From Bacteroidales bacterium UBA1458 (GTDB taxonomy: Bacteria; Bacteroidota; Bacteroidia; Bacteroidales; VadinHA17), in assembly GCA_002325785.1 (NCBI GenBank), contig DCSU01000152.1:5652-28932 (forward strand): a stretch of 23,281 nt of DNA, written 5' to 3'. Positions 15,912 to 22,220 of the stretch are shown piece after piece. A program made the position numbers and the translations under genes. The notes beneath the pieces were generated by a model. That model was not told the DNA's origin and made no database searches. It worked only from the letters and a program-made list of their open reading frames with translations. The first letter of the stretch is position 1, and every line of letters begins with the position of its first letter.

Positions 15912-18299
15912 CTAGTGTTTTAGCTCATTAATCGTCTCCGTGGGGATGAGTGCCCTGCTCTCCTCCTTCACTTTGATACTCTTTGCGAGAGAGAAGGTGC
16001 TGCTTTGCCGTATGTCCCTTGAAGAGGCTCCTGCCTTAACCGTATATTCTCCGGCCGCGGCCATCCAGGCCGACAATGAGGGGTCAAATGACGCAAGAGA
16101 CCTCGGTGTCAGATCAAAGGTAAGGGTCTGAACCTCACCGGGAGCGAGGGCCCTGGTCTTGCCAAAGCCTTTCAGTTCCGATGAGGGTTTGTCAAGACCG
16201 CCTGACGGAGCAGAAAGATATAGCTGAACGACCTCACGACCTGCCACCTCTCCGGTATTCTTCACATCAATACTTACGGTAAGCCGGTTCCGGAATTTAT
16301 CCGAGCTGAGAACAAGATTGGAATACTCGAATGATGTGTATGAGAGCCCGTAGCCGAACTCATATGAAACGGGCACCTCGAAGGTACTGTAATACCTGTA
16401 TCCGACATAAATACCCTCTTCATAGACAACCTCCGAAAAACGGGGGTTCATGAAAGAGGCCACAATGTCATTCCCTGCAGTGTCAATCTTCTCCGTCTCA
16501 ATCATCCTGCCAGGGAAGTTGCCTGCTGATGGAACATCTCCATACTTTATGGGGAAGGTGGCAGTGAGCTTTCCTGACGGATTGACCTTGCCGCTGATGA
16601 TGTCAGCAACAGAGTTACCCGTCTCCTGCCCTGCCTGCCAGGCAAGCAGTATGGCATCTGGAATATCCTTCCAGCTGGCAGTCTCAATCACGCCACCGAT
16701 ATTCAGGATGACAACGGCTTTCTTGCCAGCCTCGCGGAAGGCGTCACAAACGTTCCTTATCATGGCTGCCTCGGACACAGAAAGGTTGAAGTCATCCTCT
16801 ATATTCCGGTCGAAGAACTCGCCGGAGTTCCTGCCGATGGTTATCAATGCCACGTCAGCCTCGGCCGCCGCCCTGCGTGCAAGCAGGATGTCAACCTCCA
16901 TCTCGGGGATCGGTTTTGAGGGCATAAAGGGTTTGACAGGAGGCAGCTTTGCCTTTTCGGCTTCCATATATTTCCTGTATCTCTCCAGCAGGTCCTCGTG
17001 AAGGTCGTAACCTGCTCCCCTGAGCCCGTCGACCAGTGACACGCTGTAGGCCTCATTGACGTCACCGCTGCCGGTGCCGCCGGTGACGATCTCGAGCGAT
17101 GTCTTTCCAAAGGCTGCTATAATGCGTGTCTCCTCAGCAAGAGGAAGAGCCCCGCGTTCGTTCTTCAGGAGCACCATTCCCTGAGTGGCTGCCTCTCTTG
17201 TCACTTCGGCACTGGCCCTGAGGTCAGGCTTGCCGGAGTATTCGTAACCTTTGTATCTGGGTGACCTGATGAGTATCTGCAGTATCCTTTCGATATTCCT
17301 GTCGACCACAGCGACATCAAGTGTGCCCTCTTTAATGGCCTTGAGTATGGCTTCGGCCTGCATGGGCAGGCCCGGCATGATCAGGTCATTTCCTGCATTC
17401 ATCATGGCCACCGGGTCTCTGCCTCCGAACCAGTCGGTCATGACAAAACCCTCGAAGCCCCAGTCATCACGCAGGACCTTTGTCAGCAAGTCGTGATTCT
17501 CCGGCGCATAGGTGCCGTTGATCAGGTTGTATGATGACATCACCGTCCATGGCTGTGACTCTTCCACGGCAATACGGAATCCCTCGAGGTAGATCTCCCT
17601 CAGGGCTCTCTCGCTCACAATGGTTTTGAGGGCATTACGATTGGTCTCGGCATTATTGGCTGCAAAATGCTTTATTGAGGTGCCGACATCCTTTGATTCG
17701 ACACCGTTGACCATTGCCGCAGCCATTTTACCGGTGAGATAGGGATCTTCTGAATAGTATTCGAAGTTCCTTCCGCAGAGAGGATTACGGTGAATATTCA
17801 TTCCCGGTCCAAGCAGTATATCTGCACCGTATTCCAACACCTCGCTGCCCATAGCCTCTCCTACCCTGGCGATCAGGCCGGTATCCCATGATGAGGCCAG
17901 CAGTGTGGCAACAGGGAAGGCCGTACAGTAATATGTGGCTGTGTCACCGGGTCTGACGGGGCTGATTCGCAGTCCGGCAGGGCCATCGGCAAGCACCATA
18001 GGTGTTATACCGAGGTCAGCCAGCTCATAGGTCGTTCCGGCCGCTCCCGGCACCAGGCTCTGTGTCTGACCCACTACAGGAGCTCCGGGGCTGCTAACAA
18101 AACCCTCCGTATTCAGGCCGAACCCGCTCATGCCGGTGCCGGTTACAAAATATGCCTTCTCTTCAAGGCTCATGCCTTCAATCCATCCGGTAATCTTCTC
18201 TGCATCGGCCGGCGATGAGACCTCTTGCGGCACCTGAGGGCCGCATCCTGCAAGAACAATAACAGCTAGCGCCATTATCGGTACTAAGACTTTTTTCAT
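15912..18299 (-). CDS. GH3 family beta-glycosidase, lipoprotein
   Basis: Retaining exo-glycosidase of 795 residues, most probably a beta-glucosidase or related activity. The N-terminus is a lipoprotein signal (MKKVLVPIMALAVIVLAGCG) with lipobox LAGC, so the mature protein is anchored through Cys19. The GH3 N-terminal barrel spans about residues 40-330 and contains DGPAGLR (105-111), 'GPGMNIHRNPLCGRNFEYYSEDP', 'SIKHFAANN' (Lys210-His211) and the nucleophile motif 'GFVMTDW' with Asp289. The GH3 C-terminal alpha/beta domain (about 365-600) and a fibronectin type III-like domain (about 690-770, 'SFEYSNLVLS') complete the usual three-domain form. GH3 members also include xylosidases, arabinosidases and N-acetylglucosaminidases, so specificity remains open. 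The esterase gene lies 147 bases upstream but is separated by a terminator. Confidence 0.95.
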   Translation of the reverse strand: MKKVLVPIMALAVIVLAGCGPQVPQEVSSPADAEKITGWIEGMSLEEKAYFVTGTGMSGFGLNTEGFVSSPGAPVVGQTQSLVPGAAGTTYELADLGITPMVLADGPAGLRISPVRPGDTATYYCTAFPVATLLASSWDTGLIARVGEAMGSEVLEYGADILLGPGMNIHRNPLCGRNFEYYSEDPYLTGKMAAAMVNGVESKDVGTSIKHFAANNAETNRNALKTIVSERALREIYLEGFRIAVEESQPWTVMSSYNLINGTYAPENHDLLTKVLRDDWGFEGFVMTDWFGGRDPVAMMNAGNDLIMPGLPMQAEAILKAIKEGTLDVAVVDRNIERILQILIRSPRYKGYEYSGKPDLRASAEVTREAATQGMVLLKNERGALPLAEETRIIAAFGKTSLEIVTGGTGSGDVNEAYSVSLVDGLRGAGYDLHEDLLERYRKYMEAEKAKLPPVKPFMPSKPIPEMEVDILLARRAAAEADVALITIGRNSGEFFDRNIEDDFNLSVSEAAMIRNVCDAFREAGKKAVVILNIGGVIETASWKDIPDAILLAWQAGQETGNSVADIISGKVNPSGKLTATFPIKYGDVPSAGNFPGRMIETEKIDTAGNDIVASFMNPRFSEVVYEEGIYVGYRYYSTFEVPVSYEFGYGLSYTSFEYSNLVLSSDKFRNRLTVSIDVKNTGEVAGREVVQLYLSAPSGGLDKPSSELKGFGKTRALAPGEVQTLTFDLTPRSLASFDPSLSAWMAAAGEYTVKAGASSRDIRQSSTFSLAKSIKVKEESRALIPTETINELKH

Positions 18300-18370
18300 G
18301 GTTCATCTATGTTTTTATACGTTCCAACGGGTCTGCCCCTTCGGGCCTTGACAGGTAAATCCATAAAGTT

Positions 18371-18418
18371 AAAAAAAACCGTCAGCGGCATGCAGTGAAC
18401 TGCATCTGGTCGCTGTCA
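18371..18418 (-). terminator. Intrinsic terminator after the esterase gene
   Basis: Read on the - strand, a hairpin spans 18418-18381, with a near-perfect outer stem (GACAGCG pairing with CGCTGAC, one mismatch) and a perfect inner stem (ATGCAG / CTGCAT, loop TTCA). It is followed by GG and a run of eight T at 18378-18371. It lies 30-75 bases after the esterase stop at 18447 and before the GH3 start at 18299. Confidence 0.7.
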
Positions 18419-18446
18419 TACTTCGTGACAACACTGTTAATATTTT

Positions 18447-20162
18447 TCATTGCAGGCTGATTACTCCTGAAGCACTAAGGGACCCTGCATCAGCTTCATT
18501 TAACTTCCAGTTTTTGTCAAAATTTCCATCAATTATTGGGTTATCAGGACTATCTTTAAAGAGGATAAAATCACCGAAGTTCTTCAGTACCTCAATTCTG
18601 GAACCCATGAATGCCAGACCGCCCTGGCCGGGTGCCGCTTTAGGAGAAGTCCACCAGGGTAGCCCTGAGTTAACAAGTATATAATGCCGGTTCATTGGGA
18701 AAATATAGACAAGGCCGTAACCATCCGCACCAGTATTCAGATGGATGGGCAGTTTATCGGAGAATTTATCAATAATGGCATTTGTCTCCCTGGTGCCGAA
18801 GAGAATCAGGTTTGAGGTGACATAGTCACTCTGCCTCACCTCCCTGTCGGATACTACGCGCGGGAAGACCATTATCCGGCCTCCCATACCTGACCAGTCG
18901 GCAGCGGCGGCGGCCTGGGCCCTCCGTGCTGCAAGCTCTTCCTTTGACGGATTGCCTCCAGTGCCGTAGACGTATATATGACAACCGGCAACCGCCTCAT
19001 AAAGAGGCCCTTCTGCCCCCGGCTGCTTTGATGTGAGTCCCGGGGTGAATTTCCTGTTAGCCCATCCGTTCTCCGATTTTGTGAAGGAGATTGCATCGGC
19101 GCTCTTAAGCGAAAAAGACCTCCCGTCAACTTTGACTGTAACCTTTCTGGAAGAGTTAAACTGCGAATGGCCGTCAAGGTTCAGGGTGAATGCACCCAGT
19201 CCTGACGTGGAGACCTCAACGGTGTTGGCAGCCGTGAACTTTGCATCAACAGTTGCCATCTCACCCGGGGTCAGGTCATCAATTTTCACCCAGTAAGCCT
19301 TGTGGTACTTGAACCATTGTGTGCTGAATTTAACCTGTTCAGGAAAAAGGTCTCTTTTGAACTGCGAGAACCATTCGAAGATGAAGGCGTCTTTATACGC
19401 CCATTCCCAGCTGTTGTGACCAACACCCGGGTACTCCGCGTAATCAAGTCGCTTTGCCGAGGTTATGAGCCTGGCTTTCCAATCCTGCGCTGTCTTAAAC
19501 AGGAAATCCTTGTCGCCTATAAAAAGATGAACCGGCAGGTTTCCGGCATTTCCTGCAAGCTCAAGGGTGCCATCCGGCGGGGCGGGACAGACGGGAGCGA
19601 TGGCTGCCCAAATGTCAGGGCGCGTCAGGCCAAGCCACAGGGTGCCGCCGCCTCCCATTGAGAGACCCGTGAGGTAAATCCGGTCTTCATCTATCCGGAA
19701 GCGCGACTTAAGGTCATCAATCATATCATATACATCCTGCTCCGGGATACCCTGGTACCCGGCGGTGCCGCGTGCAAGCGGGGCGGCAGCTATGTAACCG
19801 ACAGCCCTGAACTCAGGCCAGTATCGTGTTGCTTCGATATCATTCTCAAAGGGTACGTTGCCGGGCTTAATGAAGTCATAGCCCTGACTGTTGCCGACGC
19901 CAAAGAGACGCCTCATCCCCAGCCGGTGATTTGACCAGGCCCCGTGCAGGAAGACAACCAGCGGATAGCTTTTCGACTCATCGAAATTCTCCGGGATATA
20001 AACCGAATATGGCTGGTCTGTATCATCCACGGATGAGAAGAAGGAGAGATCCTGCGGACCGGCTTTAAGTCGCTGGGCCTCTGCATTCATCAATCCGAAA
20101 ACAGATATTACCATTGCAATCACAACGACACGGACAGGAGCAATGACATGTTTCATTTTCAT
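18447..20162 (-). CDS. Secreted alpha/beta-hydrolase esterase (CE1/prolyl-oligopeptidase-like) with C-terminal accessory region
   Basis: Exported serine hydrolase of 571 residues. The signal peptide is MKMKHVIAPVRVVVIAMVISVFGLMNAEAQ; a second ATG two codons in is an equally possible start. The alpha/beta-hydrolase domain covers about residues 45-275, with the oxyanion-hole strand 'YPLVVFLHGAW', nucleophile elbow GLSMGG (Ser168), an acidic residue in 'FIGDKDF' (Asp217 or Asp219) and His249 in 'GVGHNSW'. The triad looks complete. Such enzymes in glycan loci often remove acyl groups (acetyl, feruloyl), though annotation pipelines commonly call them peptidases. Residues about 280-345 look like a small beta domain. 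Residues about 375-530 form another alpha/beta region with 'HIYVYGT', 'NLILFGTRETN' and 'YILVNSG', seen in related Bacteroidota hydrolases, whose role I cannot state. The gene is divergent from the sigma factor gene. Confidence 0.85.
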   Translation of the reverse strand: MKMKHVIAPVRVVVIAMVISVFGLMNAEAQRLKAGPQDLSFFSSVDDTDQPYSVYIPENFDESKSYPLVVFLHGAWSNHRLGMRRLFGVGNSQGYDFIKPGNVPFENDIEATRYWPEFRAVGYIAAAPLARGTAGYQGIPEQDVYDMIDDLKSRFRIDEDRIYLTGLSMGGGGTLWLGLTRPDIWAAIAPVCPAPPDGTLELAGNAGNLPVHLFIGDKDFLFKTAQDWKARLITSAKRLDYAEYPGVGHNSWEWAYKDAFIFEWFSQFKRDLFPEQVKFSTQWFKYHKAYWVKIDDLTPGEMATVDAKFTAANTVEVSTSGLGAFTLNLDGHSQFNSSRKVTVKVDGRSFSLKSADAISFTKSENGWANRKFTPGLTSKQPGAEGPLYEAVAGCHIYVYGTGGNPSKEELAARRAQAAAAADWSGMGGRIMVFPRVVSDREVRQSDYVTSNLILFGTRETNAIIDKFSDKLPIHLNTGADGYGLVYIFPMNRHYILVNSGLPWWTSPKAAPGQGGLAFMGSRIEVLKNFGDFILFKDSPDNPIIDGNFDKNWKLNEADAGSLSASGVISLQ

Positions 20163-20294
20163 TTCATTTTAGCGCCTTAAATTACTACAGTTTTGTCAAA
20201 CGACCGCAACAGAGAAAAATTTTTGAGAATAATTTGAAACAATGAAAAACCAGTTGTCCAACTTCAAACTTTCCCGTGGCTATTCCTTCTGGAA

Positions 20295-20326
20295 ATTGGA
20301 TAAACCGGAGATGTGGGTTATATTTG
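20295..20326 (+). promoter_or_regulatory. Bacteroidetes promoter of the ECF sigma gene
   Basis: TATATTTG at 20319-20326 matches the -7 element TAnnTTTG exactly, and ATTG at 20295-20298 serves as a -33-like TTG core with a 20-base spacer, close to the usual spacing. Transcription would begin near 20331, giving a short leader to the GTG at 20350. This is the best-supported promoter in the window because both elements are present. Confidence 0.6.
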
Positions 20327-20349
20327 ATGCAATGCAATTTTAAGAAAAA

Positions 20350-20928
20350 GTGACTGTCAACGATATCGAACTGGCTGAAAGACTGAGAAAGGGCGACCTG
20401 GAGGCATTCGACCTGATCTATGACATGTATGCAGGGAAACTCCATGCATTCGCCATGAAATATCTCAGGTCATCTGCCGAAGCTGAAGAGCTGGTGCAGT
20501 CGGTCTTTCTTAAAGTATGGGAGAATCATCGCAAAATAGACAGGGAGCTTTCGTTCCGCGCATACCTCTTCACCATCGCCTATAACGATATTTGCAAACT
20601 CTTCCGGAGACAGAGCTATCTTCAGAAATATGTGATTGAAACGTTGTATGAAAACAGAATCTCAACATCTGCAACTGAAGAGGGTTATGAGTACCAGTCT
20701 GTTCTCGTGGCGGTGCAAAGATTACTGGATTCTATGCCTGAATCTCAGCGAAAAGCATTCGTCATGGGCAAAATCGAAGGGAAATCCTCCAGGGAGGTTG
20801 CTGCCGAACTAGGCCTTTCTCCCGGTACGGTCGATAATTACATATCCGGTACACTTAAAATCCTTCGCAGCAAAATCAACAGGGAAAACCTTCCGGTGAT
20901 CCTGTTTATCATTCTTTTTCTGCTTTAA
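20350..20928 (+). CDS. ECF sigma-70 factor, FecI-like, with hydrophobic C-terminal tail
   Basis: Extracytoplasmic-function sigma factor of 192 residues. Region 2 lies at about residues 10-95 ('FDLIYDMYAGKLHAFAMKYLRSSAEAEELVQSVFLKVWENH', then 'FRAYLFTIAYNDICKLFRR'), and region 4 at about 115-175 ('LDSMPESQRKAFVMGKIEGKSSREVAAELGLSPGTVDNYISGTLKIL'). The GTG at 20350 is the start: an in-frame TAA lies 9 bases upstream and the next ATG would cut into region 2. The last residues (LPVILFIILFLL) form a short hydrophobic tail seen in Bacteroidota PUL sigma factors, which may hold the protein at the membrane near its FecR partner. The downstream FecR and STN-bearing SusC genes indicate substrate-triggered activation through the envelope. 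Confidence 0.93.
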   Translation: MTVNDIELAERLRKGDLEAFDLIYDMYAGKLHAFAMKYLRSSAEAEELVQSVFLKVWENHRKIDRELSFRAYLFTIAYNDICKLFRRQSYLQKYVIETLYENRISTSATEEGYEYQSVLVAVQRLLDSMPESQRKAFVMGKIEGKSSREVAAELGLSPGTVDNYISGTLKILRSKINRENLPVILFIILFLL

Positions 20929-20931
20929 AAA

Positions 20932-21035
20932 ACCGTTGGCACTTCCACGGTCAAAAATATTTTACTCTTTTCTATGAGATTTTTACCTCCCGTGGATATT
21001 AGATATAACGGGAGTGAAAAACAGTCACACCCGTT
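20932..21035 (+). promoter_or_regulatory. Structured sigma-fecR intergenic RNA with alternative hairpins
   Basis: Three stems can be drawn. First, 20932-20951: ACCGTTGG and CCACGGT with a single bulged T. Second, 20987-21014: CTCCCGT pairs perfectly with ACGGGAG across a 14-base loop. Third, 21007-21035: AACGGG pairs with CCCGTT, extended by GTGA/TCAC across an A-A mismatch, with a 7-base loop. The second and third share 21008-21012 and cannot form together. The last stem ends 8 bases before the GGAG preceding the fecR ATG. Confidence 0.4.
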
Positions 21036-21050
21036 AATAAATGGAGCAAA

Positions 21051-22085
21051 ATGAAATTAAGCAAAGAGGACGGCGAGAAAATTTTAAATTACGTTAACGG
21101 CATTGCCGGAGAGACGGATTCAGGTGAGGTTAGGGGAATGTTCTCAGCCGGTGAAGACAATGAACAACTTAAGAGTTTCATAGCAGATGACTGGAACGGG
21201 TTCATGAACAGTGATATCACAACGGGGAAAGAGCTAAGACCCCTGCTTGACAGTATACATCATCAGATAAGGCTTGACGAGTTTAAACACAACAAAACCT
21301 TTGTAAGGAAACTATCGGGTTTCTATGCCAGGGCTGCTGCCGTAATATTGATTCCACTGCTTTTAGGTACAGGATTTCTTCTGCTCAGAGGAATGGCCGG
21401 CGATACCGGTAAGGATGCTGTTGCATCAATCTATGCCCCCGCCGGCTCGCGGGTTGCATTCTCGCTGCCTGACGGAACTGAAGGGATGCTGAACAGCGGA
21501 TCAACACTGAGCTACTCAATGCCTTTTGAGAAGAAGAGGAACGTGGCGCTGATTGGCGAAGCATGGTTTGATGTGACACCAGACGTGAAACACCCATTCC
21601 GGGTTGACGCCGGCAAACTTGATCTGACTGTCCTGGGGACTTCCTTCAATGTCAATGCATACCCTGATGAAAATTATACCGAAGTGGTACTGGAGACCGG
21701 GAGCATATTGGTTAACTGCGGACAGTACAAAGAGGGTATGGTAATGCAGCCTTCTGAAAGACTTGTTTACCGTAATACACAAATAACCAGAACCAACACC
21801 GACCCATCCAAGTATTCGTCATGGACTGAGGGCAAACTTGTATTCAGAAGCGACTCCATGTCAGAGGTGGCAAGGAGGTTGGAAAGATGGTACAACGTCA
21901 AGGTGGAACTGATTGACAGTGATCTGGAAAACTACTCCTTCCGGGCTACATTCGAGGATGATCCTCTTGAAGAAGTACTAAAGTTCTTAAGCATGACCTC
22001 ACCCTTAAGATACGAGATCACCCCGCGTGAAATTATGGCTGACTCAACCTACTCAAAGAGCACTGTAAAAATATACCTGAAATAA
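21051..22085 (+). CDS. FecR-family anti-sigma factor
   Basis: Single-pass inner-membrane regulator of 344 residues. The N-terminal cytoplasmic part (about 1-90) would bind the adjacent ECF sigma factor. One transmembrane helix follows at about 93-113 (ARAAAVILIPLLLGTGFLLL). The periplasmic FecR domain (about 125-225) shows the standard blocks 'YAPAGSRVAFSLPDGTEGMLNSGSTLSYS', 'VALIGEAWFDV', 'HPFRVDAG' and 'VLGTSFNVNAY'. The C-terminal DUF4974-type domain (about 260-340, 'LVFRSDSMSEVARRLERWYNVKVEL' and 'FRATFEDDPLEEVLKFLSMTSPLRYEI') resembles the STN fold and is expected to contact the receptor. GGAGCAAA immediately before the ATG is a rare clear ribosome-binding site for this window. It sits between sigma and susC, the normal order for a glycan-sensing cascade. 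Confidence 0.95.
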   Translation: MKLSKEDGEKILNYVNGIAGETDSGEVRGMFSAGEDNEQLKSFIADDWNGFMNSDITTGKELRPLLDSIHHQIRLDEFKHNKTFVRKLSGFYARAAAVILIPLLLGTGFLLLRGMAGDTGKDAVASIYAPAGSRVAFSLPDGTEGMLNSGSTLSYSMPFEKKRNVALIGEAWFDVTPDVKHPFRVDAGKLDLTVLGTSFNVNAYPDENYTEVVLETGSILVNCGQYKEGMVMQPSERLVYRNTQITRTNTDPSKYSSWTEGKLVFRSDSMSEVARRLERWYNVKVELIDSDLENYSFRATFEDDPLEEVLKFLSMTSPLRYEITPREIMADSTYSKSTVKIYLK

Positions 22086-22141
22086 AAATTCCTTAACCAA
22101 ACCTCCAACCCCATGAAAAAAATCAACAGCCCTTAACCCAC

Positions 22142-22172
22142 AAAAAAAAGGAAATCGCTGCAACGATTTCCT
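22142..22172 (-). terminator. Antisense-oriented intrinsic terminator in the susC leader
   Basis: Read on the - strand, AGGAAATCG (22172-22164) pairs perfectly with CGATTTCCT (22157-22149) around a 6-base loop. An unbroken run of eight T at 22149-22142 follows, the first of which pairs in the stem. On the + strand the same hairpin is followed by TGAAAAAAC, not a T-run, so it is not a terminator for fecR. No annotated - strand gene ends here. Confidence 0.6.
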
Positions 22173-22210
22173 GAAAAAACATCATTTAAGATATTTTTTA
22201 ACCTGAAAAC
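22142..22210 (-). ncRNA. Candidate cis-antisense sRNA over the susC leader (DonS-like arrangement)
   Basis: A - strand -7 box, TAACTTTG at 22221-22214 (exact TAnnTTTG), lies just upstream of a - strand intrinsic terminator at 22172-22142. A transcript from about 22207-22211 to 22142 would be some 65-70 nt and fully antisense to the leader just before the SusC start codon. Cis-antisense RNAs of this kind (DonS and relatives) are known between fecR and susC in Bacteroides fragilis PULs, where they repress the receptor. No -33 TTTG is visible at the expected distance, inside the first susC codons, so the promoter half is weaker than the terminator half. Confidence 0.4.
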
Positions 22211-22220
22211 TTACAAAGTT

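Noticed and set aside
18325..18355. GC-rich CCCTTCGGG hairpin upstream of the GH3 gene
   Set aside because: Only three contiguous pairs form, too weak to call a regulatory structure.
20185..20445. 86-codon minus-strand open frame upstream of the esterase
   Set aside because: It overlaps the sigma factor start and promoter on the other strand and shows no recognisable domain.
22113..22136. Seven-codon open frame (M-K-K-I-N-S-P) upstream of susC as a leader peptide
   Set aside because: It is too short to judge, has no ribosome-binding site, and a run starting ATGAAAAAA is expected by chance in this A-rich leader.
22150..22171. Plus-strand terminator for the fecR transcript
   Set aside because: On the plus strand the hairpin is followed by A-rich sequence, not a T-run; the T-run exists only on the minus strand.
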